37,902 nt of DNA from WVXT01 sp964345635 (GTDB taxonomy: Bacteria > UBA6262 > WVXT01). Below, in pieces: positions 24,922 to 32,697 of this stretch. The stretch covers positions 1 through 37,902 of the forward strand of contig CAYFRM010000025.1 in assembly GCA_964345635.1 (NCBI GenBank), given 5' to 3'. The first letter of the stretch is position 1; each line of letters starts with the position of its first letter. The notes beneath the pieces were generated by a model that was given only the letters and a program-made list of their open reading frames with translations, was not told where the DNA came from and searched no databases. Made by a program: the position numbers and the translations under genes.

Positions 24922-25655
24922 AAAAGAATATTCTTTTCTTTTTGGTAATATCCTGTCTGATGACGCTCAATTCTTGCCGAAAAAAAGGGGTCAGAGTCAA
25001 TTATGAAGACCTGGAGAAGAGAAGAAAGGCAATGGTCGTTGAGCAGATTAAAGAGAGAGGAGTAAGCGATAGGGGGGTTCTGGAGGTAATGGAGAAGGTT
25101 CCCCGACACGAGTTTGTCCCAGAAGGATACCGGGATTTTGCCTATGACGATTCTCCTCTTCCCATAGGGGAAGGGCAGACAATTTCCCAGCCATATATTG
25201 TCGCCTTAATGACAGAATGTTTGCATCTGGATGGGGAAGAGAAAGTACTGGAAGTGGGCACGGGCTCGGGTTACCAGGCAGCCATACTTTGTGAACTGGC
25301 TAAAGAAGTCTATACGATTGAAATTCTGGAAAGACTGGCTGAAAGGTCGGAAGAACTTCTGCGAAAATTGGGTTATATGAATGTGAAGGTGAAGTGCGGT
25401 GACGGATATCTGGGCTGGGAGGAGTATGCGCCTTTTGATGGAATCATAGTGACCTGCGCCCCTGACCACATTCCTCAGCCTCTGATTGACCAACTCGCCG
25501 AGGGTGGCAGGATGGTGATACCTGTGGGGGAAGCCCATTTTCCCCAGGTTCTTAAGCTATTGGAAAAGAGAAAAGGAGAAATAACCGTCCGGAATGTAAT
25601 TCCTGTCAGGTTTGTTCCTATGACCGGGGATGAGGTGGAGAGACAGAAGAGGTGA
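24918..25655 (+). CDS. pcm: Protein-L-isoaspartate O-methyltransferase, exported
   Basis: Methylates isoaspartyl residues in aged proteins to allow their repair. The enzyme body is clear: RKAMVVEQIKERGVSD, VPRHEFVPEGYRDFAYDDSPLPIGEGQTISQPYIVA, SAM motif I (VLEVGTGSGYQAA) and GGRMVIPVGE. The start at 24918 (MKKNILFF) is preferred over 24888 because it overlaps the archaemetzincin stop and reveals a signal sequence ending in TLNSC, a lipoprotein-like or simple signal. Exported Pcm homologues exist in some Gram-negative bacteria, but SAM availability outside the cytoplasm is an open problem. Confidence 0.9.
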   Translation: MKKNILFFLVISCLMTLNSCRKKGVRVNYEDLEKRRKAMVVEQIKERGVSDRGVLEVMEKVPRHEFVPEGYRDFAYDDSPLPIGEGQTISQPYIVALMTECLHLDGEEKVLEVGTGSGYQAAILCELAKEVYTIEILERLAERSEELLRKLGYMNVKVKCGDGYLGWEEYAPFDGIIVTCAPDHIPQPLIDQLAEGGRMVIPVGEAHFPQVLKLLEKRKGEITVRNVIPVRFVPMTGDEVERQKR

Positions 25656-25664
25656 ATTTACAAA

Positions 25665-26414
25665 GTGGAGTATCAGGGTTTCATTACCAGAGATTCTGTT
25701 CCTTTTGATCCCCTGGAGTTAGCGAGGGAGACCGAAAAGTTGTGTATGAAAGGCCCTGCCCGCAAATATACAAATTTTTACTGCACAGGGGTTTACGGCG
25801 GAATTTCCACGGGCTATCTTGTGGGTTGCTGTATGAGGTGCGTCTTTTGCTGGGTTTCCTTTTCCCGCGATTTTCCGTACAAATATGGAAAATTCTTTAC
25901 TCCCGAAGAGGTCTTTGAAAAGCTCGTTTCCAATGCCAGAAGAGCGAGAGTCAAGAAATTGCGCGTATCCGGCGGAGAGCCGACTCTGGGGAAAACGCAT
26001 TTACTTAGACTTCTGGATCTGGTTGACGAAACCAATTACTTTTTTGTTCTGGAGACAAACGGAATTCTTTTGGGTAAAGACTTAGAATATGTGAAAGCCC
26101 TAAGGAAATACAGGAATCTCTATGTCAGAGTCTCCATAAAGGCTGGCACTCCCGCAGGGTTTGAGAGAAGGACAGGAGGGAAGGGCCAGTTTTATGAACT
26201 GCCTTATCTGGCTGTGGAGAGCCTGAAGAAGGAAGGCCTATACTTTCGGGTTGCGCCGATGAGTGATTCCCGGTTGATGCCTAAAGACGAAAGAAAAGAG
26301 ATGATAAAAAAATTGAAAAAAGTTGGCTATAATGACTATCTGGAGGAAGAAGTTTGCGATCCCTATGACACTTCTGTCATAAGGTTAAAAAAGGCCGGCT
26401 TTTCCATATTTTAG
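25665..26414 (+). CDS. Radical SAM protein
   Basis: A 249-residue cytosolic protein with the radical SAM cluster motif CCMRCVFCW near residue 58 (CX3CX2C). Later motifs are KKLRVSGGEPTLGKTHLLRLL (the GGE SAM-contact motif) and FVLETNGILLG. VRVSIKAGTPAGFERRTG follows. It resembles the short activating-enzyme-like radical SAM proteins, with no extra cluster domain visible. It starts at GTG ten bases after pcm and precedes the AmrS gene. The substrate is unknown; the context suggests a protein or peptide modification system. Confidence 0.85.
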   Translation: MEYQGFITRDSVPFDPLELARETEKLCMKGPARKYTNFYCTGVYGGISTGYLVGCCMRCVFCWVSFSRDFPYKYGKFFTPEEVFEKLVSNARRARVKKLRVSGGEPTLGKTHLLRLLDLVDETNYFFVLETNGILLGKDLEYVKALRKYRNLYVRVSIKAGTPAGFERRTGGKGQFYELPYLAVESLKKEGLYFRVAPMSDSRLMPKDERKEMIKKLKKVGYNDYLEEEVCDPYDTSVIRLKKAGFSIF

Positions 26415-26426
26415 TATTATTGGAGT

Positions 26427-26443
26427 CCTCCCGCAAGGGAGGG
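26427..26443 (+). promoter_or_regulatory. Hairpin sequestering the AmrS ribosome binding site
   Basis: CCTCCC (26427-26432) pairs with GGGAGG (26437-26442) around a GCAA tetraloop. The GGGAGG arm is the Shine-Dalgarno sequence of the TTG start at 26449. An ATG-CGT-TGA two-codon frame at 26444-26452 overlaps that start. Confidence 0.6.
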
Positions 26444-26448
26444 ATGCG

Positions 26449-27456
26449 TTGAAACAAGCAATTCTTTATCAGGCTTTGAAAGATGGCAGGGTGAGATGTG
26501 GCATCTGTCAGAGAAGGTGCCTGGTTGCAGAAGGAGAGAGCGGGTGGTGCAGGACAAGGAAGAACGCACGAGGGAAACTTTATACTCTCATCTACGGCAG
26601 GGTATCCACCTGGGCCATATCTCCCATAGAGAAAAAACCTCTGTTTCACTTCTATCCAGGTTCAAGATGGCTCTCTTTAGGCACTCTCGGCTGTAATTTT
26701 CGCTGCCCCGGTTGTCAGAACTATGACATCTCCCATGTTGACTACCAAGGCGAGGCACAATATTTTTCTCCCGAAGACACTGTAAAACTGGCCAAGAAGA
26801 GCCACTCCCGGGGAATCTCCTGGACCTACAATGAACCGACAATCTGGTTCGAGTATACCCTGGATTCTGCTAAACTGGCAAAGAAGGAAGGATTACTTAC
26901 AAACTATGTCACCAATGGCTACATCACGCCTGAGGCGCTGGATGATATTGGCCCATATCTCGATTCTTTCAGAGTAGATATTAAAGGGTTTGGAAAAGAG
27001 AGTTATCGAAAGATCGGAAACATTCCTGATTTCAGGGGAATCCTCCGGGTCACAGCAAGGGCAAAGAAAAGATGGGGCATGTGGGTTGAGATTGTCACCA
27101 ATATTATCCCGGGATATAATGAAGATAGAAAAGAGTGGGAGGGGATTGCCTCCTGGATAGTTGAGGAGCTGGGAGAGGATACGCCCTGGCACGTGACTCA
27201 ATTCGTTCCTCATCTGAAATTGTCCCATCTGCCCTTCACTTCCGTAGAGACCCTGGAAGAGGCCAGGAAAACAGGAGTTGAGAAAGGACTCCACTATGTG
27301 TATATTGGCAATATTCCCGGACATACGGGGGAGAATACCTATTGCCACCACTGCGGAAAACTAATTATCAGAAGAGATGGATTTTCTGTGGCAGAGATGA
27401 AAATTGTAGATGGGAAGTGCCTGTATTGTAAAAGGCCCATCCCCGTAAGGATGTGA
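26449..27456 (+). CDS. amrS: AmmeMemoRadiSam system radical SAM enzyme
   Basis: A 335-residue radical SAM protein of the type that co-occurs with MEMO and AMMECR1 proteins. It starts with a Cys-rich segment (RCGICQRRCLVAEGESGWC, about 16-34). The radical SAM motif CNFRCPGCQNYDIS lies near residue 82. A central stretch reads WTYNEPTIWFEYTLD, followed by VTNGYITPEALDDI. A C-terminal zinc ribbon (YCHHC, then CLYCKRP) closes it. Start is TTG behind a hairpin-held Shine-Dalgarno. The presence of a MEMO-AMMECR1 fusion 2 kb downstream supports the name. The reaction of these enzymes is not established to my knowledge. Confidence 0.92.
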   Translation: MKQAILYQALKDGRVRCGICQRRCLVAEGESGWCRTRKNARGKLYTLIYGRVSTWAISPIEKKPLFHFYPGSRWLSLGTLGCNFRCPGCQNYDISHVDYQGEAQYFSPEDTVKLAKKSHSRGISWTYNEPTIWFEYTLDSAKLAKKEGLLTNYVTNGYITPEALDDIGPYLDSFRVDIKGFGKESYRKIGNIPDFRGILRVTARAKKRWGMWVEIVTNIIPGYNEDRKEWEGIASWIVEELGEDTPWHVTQFVPHLKLSHLPFTSVETLEEARKTGVEKGLHYVYIGNIPGHTGENTYCHHCGKLIIRRDGFSVAEMKIVDGKCLYCKRPIPVRM

Positions 27457-27467
27457 GTAAGAGTAGA

Positions 27468-27510
27468 GTCCCCCCTCACCCTAACCCTCTCCCCGGGGGG
27501 AGAGGGAAAA
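27468..27510. repeat. Palindromic intergenic repeat
   Basis: CCCCCTCACCCTAACCCTC and the hairpin CTCTCCCCGGGGGGAGAG, the same family as 3178-3309 and 9449-9505. It occupies the gap between the AmrS gene and the DUF72 start and could stabilise or punctuate the transcript. Confidence 0.75.
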
Positions 27511-27530
27511 GAGAAAAAAGAGGAATATTT

Positions 27531-28241
27531 ATGGTTAAGGTTGGTTGTTGCGGGTTTGCCGTGGCCAGGGAAAAATATTATAAGAATTTTGAAGTTCTGG
27601 AAATCCAGAAAACATTCTATCAATTCCCCAAACCGGGAACTGTGCTTAAGTGGAGGGAAGAGGCCCCTAAAGGATTCGAATTTACGCTAAAAGCTTCCCA
27701 GCTGATAACTCACCTACCCTCCAGCCCGACTTACAGGAAACTGGGCTATCCAATTCCCGATAAGCAGAAAACATACTACGGGTTCTTCAAGCCGACCGAT
27801 AGAGTCTTTGAAGCGTGGAATATGACTCAGAAAATAGCCCAAATTCTGGACGCGAGAATAGTTGTTTTTCAGATGCCACCCAGCTTCCATCCCACACTGG
27901 AAAACAAGAGAAATATGAAGAAATTCTTCCAGAAAATCAAGAGGCAGGGTCTCCGCTTGGTCTGGGAGCCAAGGGGAAAATGGGATAGGAAGGAGATAAG
28001 GAATCTCTGTTCTCAACTGGGACTGGTCCACTGCGTTGATCCTTTTAAGGCCGAGGCTCTGGCGGGAGAGTTTGTCTATTTCCGTCTCCATGGAGTTAGC
28101 GGGTACAGGTATCGTTACACTTACAAAGACCTCAAGAAACTTAAAGTAAAATGTAAAGAAAATAAGGAAATATACTGTATGTTCAATAACATATATATGT
28201 TTGAAGATGCCTCAAGATTCCAGAAGATGGTGGGGAGATAG
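27531..28241 (+). CDS. DUF72 family protein
   Basis: A 236-residue TIM-barrel-type protein of the DUF72/YecE family. Motifs: GCCGFAVAREKYYKNFEVLEIQKTFYQFP at the start, FEFTLKASQLITH near residue 50, then VVFQMPPSF and LVWEPRGKWD. The last part contains YFRLHGV and YCMFNNIYMFEDA, matching the usual FRFHG and Y-x-FNN endings. The start at 27531 is preferred because upstream in-frame codons run through the palindromic repeat. The function is unknown. It sits inside a radical SAM cluster, between AmrS and a second larger radical SAM gene. Confidence 0.9.
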   Translation: MVKVGCCGFAVAREKYYKNFEVLEIQKTFYQFPKPGTVLKWREEAPKGFEFTLKASQLITHLPSSPTYRKLGYPIPDKQKTYYGFFKPTDRVFEAWNMTQKIAQILDARIVVFQMPPSFHPTLENKRNMKKFFQKIKRQGLRLVWEPRGKWDRKEIRNLCSQLGLVHCVDPFKAEALAGEFVYFRLHGVSGYRYRYTYKDLKKLKVKCKENKEIYCMFNNIYMFEDASRFQKMVGR

Positions 28242-28251
28242 CGGGGGAAGT

Positions 28252-29373
28252 ATGGAGTGTCTTAATTGCAAACGGGAATCCCCGTTGATTACTAAAATTC
28301 TGGGCGTCTGTGTGGAATGCATAAGGAGAGACTTCAAGAAAATTCAGCCTTTGGTAGAGAAAGCCCATAGAGTCTCAAGAAGCAAATTTTGCCTTTCCCG
28401 GAAAATTCCCAGAGATAAAGCGGGAGCAAAATGTAATATTTGCGCCAACGAATGCCAGATTCCCCGGGAAGGTTTTGGCTACTGTGGGTTGAGAGCCAAC
28501 TATCTAGGAAGGTTAGTCCACCTGGTAAATAGAGAAAGAGGAAGCCTGTCCTGGTACCACGACCCGTTGCCGACCAACTGTGTTGCCGAATGGGTTTGCG
28601 GAGAAAAGGATAGCTATGGATACAAGAATCTGGCAGTTTTCTACCACGGCTGCTCTTTTGATTGCCTTTTCTGCCAGAACTGGCACTACCGGGAGGAGGT
28701 TGAACGAATAATGGAACAGGCAACTCCCGCCGTTCTGGGCAAGCCGGAAAGCCTGAAGGGAGGAAATTTCGTAAGTTCAGAGGAATTGTCCGATTGTGTG
28801 GATAAGAATACAAATTGCATCTGTTATTTTGGCGGCGACCCCACTCCTCATATATACCATGCTCTGGAGACTTCCCGGCTGGCTCTGAAGAAGAAGAGAG
28901 TGCGCATCTGCTGGGAGACTAATGGTTGTATGAATCCTGAATTCTTGAAAGATATGGCAGAACTATCTCTCCATTCCGGTGGTTGCATAAAATTTGACCT
29001 GAAAGCTTTCAATGAAAAGGTAAACATAGCTTTATGCGGGGTTTCCAACAGGAGGACACTGGAGAACTTCTCTTTTCTGGCCGAATATGCTAAAGAAAGA
29101 AGGGAACCGCCGTTTCTTGTAGCTTCCACGCTTCTTGTGCCCGGTTACATTGACAGAATTGAAGTTTCCGGGATTGCCAAATTCATAGCCTCCCTGGATC
29201 GGGAGATTCCCTACTCTCTTCTGGCTTTCCATCCCCATTTCTACATGGCGGATCTTCCCACGACTTCCAGAGTGGACGCCGAGGAATCCCTGGAAGAGGC
29301 AAAGAAGGCGGGTTTAACAAGAGTTAAAATAGGTAACATCCACCTTCTGAGTGACGTTTATCAGAGCGAATAA
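28252..29373 (+). CDS. AmrS-like radical SAM protein with Cys-rich N terminus
   Basis: A 373-residue protein distantly related to the AmrS enzyme two genes upstream. It carries a first Cys pair set (CLNC, then CVEC) suggestive of zinc. A second cluster resembles that of AmrS (CNICANECQIPREGFGYCG, about 63-81). The radical SAM motif CSFDCLFCQNW lies near residue 137. Later motifs include CYFGGDPTPHIYHAL and ICWETNGCMNPEFL. The ATG at 28252 follows GGGGGAAG, ten bases after the DUF72 stop. It is probably a second peptide- or protein-modifying radical enzyme of the same locus. Confidence 0.85.
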   Translation: MECLNCKRESPLITKILGVCVECIRRDFKKIQPLVEKAHRVSRSKFCLSRKIPRDKAGAKCNICANECQIPREGFGYCGLRANYLGRLVHLVNRERGSLSWYHDPLPTNCVAEWVCGEKDSYGYKNLAVFYHGCSFDCLFCQNWHYREEVERIMEQATPAVLGKPESLKGGNFVSSEELSDCVDKNTNCICYFGGDPTPHIYHALETSRLALKKKRVRICWETNGCMNPEFLKDMAELSLHSGGCIKFDLKAFNEKVNIALCGVSNRRTLENFSFLAEYAKERREPPFLVASTLLVPGYIDRIEVSGIAKFIASLDREIPYSLLAFHPHFYMADLPTTSRVDAEESLEEAKKAGLTRVKIGNIHLLSDVYQSE

Positions 29374-29387
29374 GAAAGGAGTCCAAA

Positions 29388-30887
29388 ATGAATTTTAGAA
29401 GAATTCTTCTCTCTTTTGTCTTTTTCTTTTTCTGTATTTCTTCGCAATGGGTAGCAGAGGCTTACGAGTCTAAAGTTCGACGGGCTCGCTGGAGCGACCA
29501 GTTCTATCCCGCGTCACCCAAGGCATTAAGAGACATTGTCAGGGTTTTTCTGGAAAAAGTCGACCAGGAGAAACTTCCCGGAAAACTGGTAGCGCTGATT
29601 TCACCCCACGCGGGTTATGTATATTCCGGTCAGGTGGCAGCCTATGCTTATCGTCAGCTTGCAGGGGAGCATTTTGACACCGTAATTCTTCTGGGAGCGA
29701 GCCACCGCGCGCCCGTCATGGGAGCTTCGGTTTATGCCGAAGGCTGGTGGAAAACCCCTCTGGGAAAAGTTAAAGTAGATTCTGAATATGCTACTAAAAT
29801 TATCAATAAACATCGGTTGCTCCACTTTGATGAAGAAGCCCACAAGGATGAACATTCCCTGGAGGTGCAGCTTCCTTTTCTCCAGGCAACCTTGAAAGAT
29901 TTCCTGATAGTTCCCATTGTTGTCAATGATATCTCTGAAGAATTTTGTCAGCTTCTGGCTGATGCTATTGTGGATGCAAAAGGCAAGAAGAGAATACTCA
30001 TAGTTGCTTCTACGGATATGTCTCACTACCACCCCTATGGGAGGGCGTGTCTCATAGATGGCGTAGCCATAAGTGACCTGGAGAATTTTGACATGGACGG
30101 TCTGAGGAAACACTTGACCGGTAGAAAGACGGAGCTTTGCGGTGGGGCAGCCGTATTTACCGCAGTTCTGGCAGCAGAAGCATGCGGGGCAGACAGGATA
30201 AGACTGTTGAAATACGCAAATTCCGGAGATGTTACTGGTGATAAGAGTAGAGTGGTGGGGTACGGCGCCTTTGCCGTAATGCGTGTGGATGAAGAAAAAA
30301 CAACTCCGGAATTGAAAGAAGGCAAAGGAGGTGAGAAAATGCTGGATGAAAAGCAACAGAAAGTCCTCCTGGGTATCGCCCGTCAGACAATCGAAGAGTA
30401 TATTCGCTCCCGTAAGATACAGGAGTTTGATGTGGACGATCCCCTGTTGAAAGAGAAAAGAGGCGTCTTCGTAACTCTGCGCAAGAAGGGAATACTGCGC
30501 GGCTGCATCGGGTATATTATGCCTCTGGAGGAACTGTACAAGGCTGTTTCCCAGATGGCGATTCAGTCATCGACCGGTGACCCTCGCTTTCCGCCGGTGG
30601 GGGTGGATGAGCTGGCTGAGGTAGATATTGAGATTTCCGTATTGACGGTGCCGATGAGAATAAGAAGCGTGGATGAGATACAAATGGGAAAACACGGTGT
30701 GATCGTAAAGAGAGGCTCCAATCAAGGGGTATTTCTGCCGCAGGTAGCCACTGAAACCGGCTGGTCAAAAGAGGAGTTCCTGAATCGCCTCTGTTATGAC
30801 AAGGCGCATTTGTCACAGGACGCGTGGAAGGATAAGGATACGGAAATATATACTTTTTCCGCCCAAGTCTTTGAAGAAGAGAAGTAA
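29388..30887 (+). CDS. Exported MEMO-AMMECR1 fusion protein
   Basis: A 499-residue fusion. Residues 1-25 are a signal peptide (basic start, FVFFFFCIS core, cleavage near AEA-YE). Residues about 30-305 are a MEMO domain with metal-site signatures: ISPHAGYVYSGQVAAYAY, ILLGASHRAPVMG, HKDEHSLEVQLPFL and STDMSHYHPYG. Residues about 318-495 are an AMMECR1 domain with LRGCIGYIMPLEELYKAV and DPRFPPV. The AMMECR1 part begins at an in-frame ATG (30339) preceded by AAAGGAGG (30324-30331), so it may also be made separately. This is the A and B components of the AmmeMemoRadiSam system in one polypeptide. Function in bacteria is unproven. Confidence 0.92.
   Translation: MNFRRILLSFVFFFFCISSQWVAEAYESKVRRARWSDQFYPASPKALRDIVRVFLEKVDQEKLPGKLVALISPHAGYVYSGQVAAYAYRQLAGEHFDTVILLGASHRAPVMGASVYAEGWWKTPLGKVKVDSEYATKIINKHRLLHFDEEAHKDEHSLEVQLPFLQATLKDFLIVPIVVNDISEEFCQLLADAIVDAKGKKRILIVASTDMSHYHPYGRACLIDGVAISDLENFDMDGLRKHLTGRKTELCGGAAVFTAVLAAEACGADRIRLLKYANSGDVTGDKSRVVGYGAFAVMRVDEEKTTPELKEGKGGEKMLDEKQQKVLLGIARQTIEEYIRSRKIQEFDVDDPLLKEKRGVFVTLRKKGILRGCIGYIMPLEELYKAVSQMAIQSSTGDPRFPPVGVDELAEVDIEISVLTVPMRIRSVDEIQMGKHGVIVKRGSNQGVFLPQVATETGWSKEEFLNRLCYDKAHLSQDAWKDKDTEIYTFSAQVFEEEK
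30339..30887 (+). CDS. Possible nested AMMECR1 product from an internal start
   Basis: A full-length 182-residue AMMECR1 protein could start at the in-frame ATG 30339 inside the fusion gene, eight bases after AAAGGAGG. Its length fits stand-alone AMMECR1 proteins. It would lack the signal peptide and stay in the cytosol with the radical SAM enzymes. The alternative is that the ribosome site is a relic of two formerly separate genes. This is an inference from position and motif strength. Confidence 0.45.
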   Translation: MLDEKQQKVLLGIARQTIEEYIRSRKIQEFDVDDPLLKEKRGVFVTLRKKGILRGCIGYIMPLEELYKAVSQMAIQSSTGDPRFPPVGVDELAEVDIEISVLTVPMRIRSVDEIQMGKHGVIVKRGSNQGVFLPQVATETGWSKEEFLNRLCYDKAHLSQDAWKDKDTEIYTFSAQVFEEEK

Positions 30888-30917
30888 ATAGAGCGTCGAA
30901 AAAGGAGAGAGTCACAT

Positions 30918-31547
30918 ATGTTAATTGTGGGTTTGACAGGGGGAATATCTTCGGGAAAAAGCACGGTCCTCAAAATATTCCGGAATTTTGGTTGTAAGAC
31001 CGTCGATGCCGACGAGATTGCTTATCAGTTAACCAGACCCGGCAGGAAAGTTTTGCGAGAGATAGCCAGGAAATTCGGCCGGGAGATACTAGACGATAAA
31101 GGAAGATTGAACCGAAAAAGACTGGCGGAGACAATATTTAGAGATAGACGGAAAAGAAAACGTCTGAACGCAATTATGCATCCCGAGATTATTGCTGAAA
31201 TTAAAAGAGAAATAAGAGAATTTCAGAAAATGAAACGACGCTCTGGGTTGACAGCGAGAAAAAGAAAGAGAGAGGTCCTTCTTGTGGATATACCCCTTCT
31301 TTTTGAGGCGAAGCTGGAGTACCTGGTAAATAAAATAATTCTGGTTTACGTACCACAGAAAATACAGATAGAAAGATTGCAAAGAGACGATAATCTTACC
31401 CTTAAACAGGCTAAAAGCAGAATAAGTGCGCAGATTCCTCTTTATAAGAAGAAGAAGTACGCGGACTACGTAATCAATGGTGACCTGGATTCTGCCGGTT
31501 TGCGAAAACAGGCGAAAGCGGTGTGGAAAGAACTGATTAGTTTATGA
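30918..31547 (+). CDS. coaE: Dephospho-CoA kinase
   Basis: Phosphorylates dephospho-CoA in the last step of coenzyme A synthesis. The 209-residue protein has the P-loop GLTGGISSGKST at residues 6-17, then FRNFGCKTVDADEIAYQL, HPEIIAEI, and VLLVDIPLLFEAKLE near the middle. The lid region is QIERLQRDDNLTLKQAKSRISAQ. A basic insert (MKRRSGLTARKRKREV) precedes the DIPLLFE strand and makes the protein slightly longer than the E. coli enzyme. AAAGGAGAGA precedes the ATG by about seven bases. It ends the long co-directional run starting at the TSUP gene. Confidence 0.95.
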   Translation: MLIVGLTGGISSGKSTVLKIFRNFGCKTVDADEIAYQLTRPGRKVLREIARKFGREILDDKGRLNRKRLAETIFRDRRKRKRLNAIMHPEIIAEIKREIREFQKMKRRSGLTARKRKREVLLVDIPLLFEAKLEYLVNKIILVYVPQKIQIERLQRDDNLTLKQAKSRISAQIPLYKKKKYADYVINGDLDSAGLRKQAKAVWKELISL

Positions 31548-31555
31548 TAAAAGGA

Positions 31556-31581
31556 AGCAAAGCTTACGCTTTGCCGCTACA
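31556..31581 (-). repeat. Dispersed hairpin repeat copy
   Basis: On the minus strand this reads TGTAGCGGCAAAGCGTAAGC followed by TTTGCT. It parallels TGTAGCCGCAGAGCGAAGCT at 2327-2346. The core GCAAAGC-GTAA-GCTTTGC forms a hairpin. It lies just after coaE. Confidence 0.55.
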
Positions 31582-31655
31582 AGAATGGTATAAAACGGAA
31601 ACAAAAAGTAAAAAATAATGATTTATGAGTGGATCCTTCGATAAGGAGGAAAATT

Positions 31656-32609
31656 ATGAGAACAAGAAGATTAGGCTGGACAGACCTTAACCTGTCGACT
31701 ATTGGACTGGGCACCTGGGCAATGGGGGGAGGAAAATGGAAATTCAGCTGGGGCCCCCAGGATGACAGGGAGTCGATTTCTGCCATTCGGCGAGCTCTGG
31801 AATTGGGAATTAACTGGATAGACACAGCAGCAGTGTACGGACTTGGCCATTCCGAAGAAATCGTAGGTAAAGCGATCAAAGGATTACGGGAAAAACCTAT
31901 CGTTGCTACCAAATGCGAACGGGTCTGGGATAAGAAAGGAAATATATCCGGGCGCCTGAAGAGAAAAAGCATCCGTTCGGAAATTGCAGCGAGCCTGAAG
32001 AGACTCAAGTTGGAGGTTATCGACCTTTACCAGATTCACTGGCCGGAGCCTGATGAAGACATTGAGGAAGCCTGGGCTACCTTAGGGGAATTGATGAAAG
32101 AGGGTAAGATTCGTTATGGCGGGGTATCCAATTTTAATCTGCAACAACTCAAGCGCGTCCAATCGATACATCCTGTGGCTTCTCTCCAGCCACCTTACAG
32201 TATGCTGGAGCGCACCGTGGAGAAAAAAATTCTCCCCTACTGTGCAGCGAACAATATCGGAGTAGTCGTATATAGTCCCATGCAAAAAGGTCTCTTGACG
32301 GGGAAATTTACCAGGGAGCGCGTAGAGAATCTGCCCGAGGATGATCACCGACGCAGAGACCCGCGTTTTCAGGGACGCGAATTGAGTGCCAATCTTAAAT
32401 TGGTTAAGGATCTCAGTTCCATTGCCGAAAAGAACGGCAGAACCGTAGCGCAATTAGCGATAGCCTGGGTGTTGCGCCGGCCTGAGGTAACTGCAGCCAT
32501 CGTGGGTGCAAGGCGCCCGTCTCAGATTGCGGAGACCGCTCTCGCCGGAGACTGGGTGCTTTCTCCGGAAGATATTGCAGCCATTGATGCGTTACTTGAC
32601 AGGCGGTGA
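31656..32609 (+). CDS. Aldo/keto reductase
   Basis: A 317-residue NAD(P)H-dependent oxidoreductase with a TIM-barrel fold. Catalytic tetrad candidates are visible: Asp and Tyr in WIDTAAVYGLGHSE near residue 51, Lys in VATKCERVWD near 80, and His in LYQIHWPEP near 120. The cofactor region reads VAQLAIAWVLRRPEVTAAIVGARRPSQIAE near the C terminus. The ATG at 31656 is preferred to an upstream GTG because AAGGAGGA lies six bases before it. The substrate cannot be told. It stands alone between the coaE run and the ribbon-helix-helix genes. Confidence 0.92.
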   Translation: MRTRRLGWTDLNLSTIGLGTWAMGGGKWKFSWGPQDDRESISAIRRALELGINWIDTAAVYGLGHSEEIVGKAIKGLREKPIVATKCERVWDKKGNISGRLKRKSIRSEIAASLKRLKLEVIDLYQIHWPEPDEDIEEAWATLGELMKEGKIRYGGVSNFNLQQLKRVQSIHPVASLQPPYSMLERTVEKKILPYCAANNIGVVVYSPMQKGLLTGKFTRERVENLPEDDHRRRDPRFQGRELSANLKLVKDLSSIAEKNGRTVAQLAIAWVLRRPEVTAAIVGARRPSQIAETALAGDWVLSPEDIAAIDALLDRR

Positions 32610-32632
32610 AAGGCATCGTATCAATAATGTAC

Positions 32633-32661
32633 TTGACAAATTTATCCTATTGTGGCATTAT
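32633..32661 (+). promoter_or_regulatory. Promoter of the first RHH-like gene
   Basis: Perfect -35 TTGACA (32633-32638), 17-base spacer, CATTAT (32656-32661), 37 bases before the ATG at 32698. Confidence 0.6.
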
Positions 32662-32697
32662 TTGATTCAAACAACCGAGAGAGAAAGAGGCCACAGA

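Noticed and set aside
32506..32697. Upstream extension of the first RHH-like protein
   Set aside because: It overlaps the aldo/keto reductase and crosses the TTGACA promoter; the ATG at 32698 fits better.
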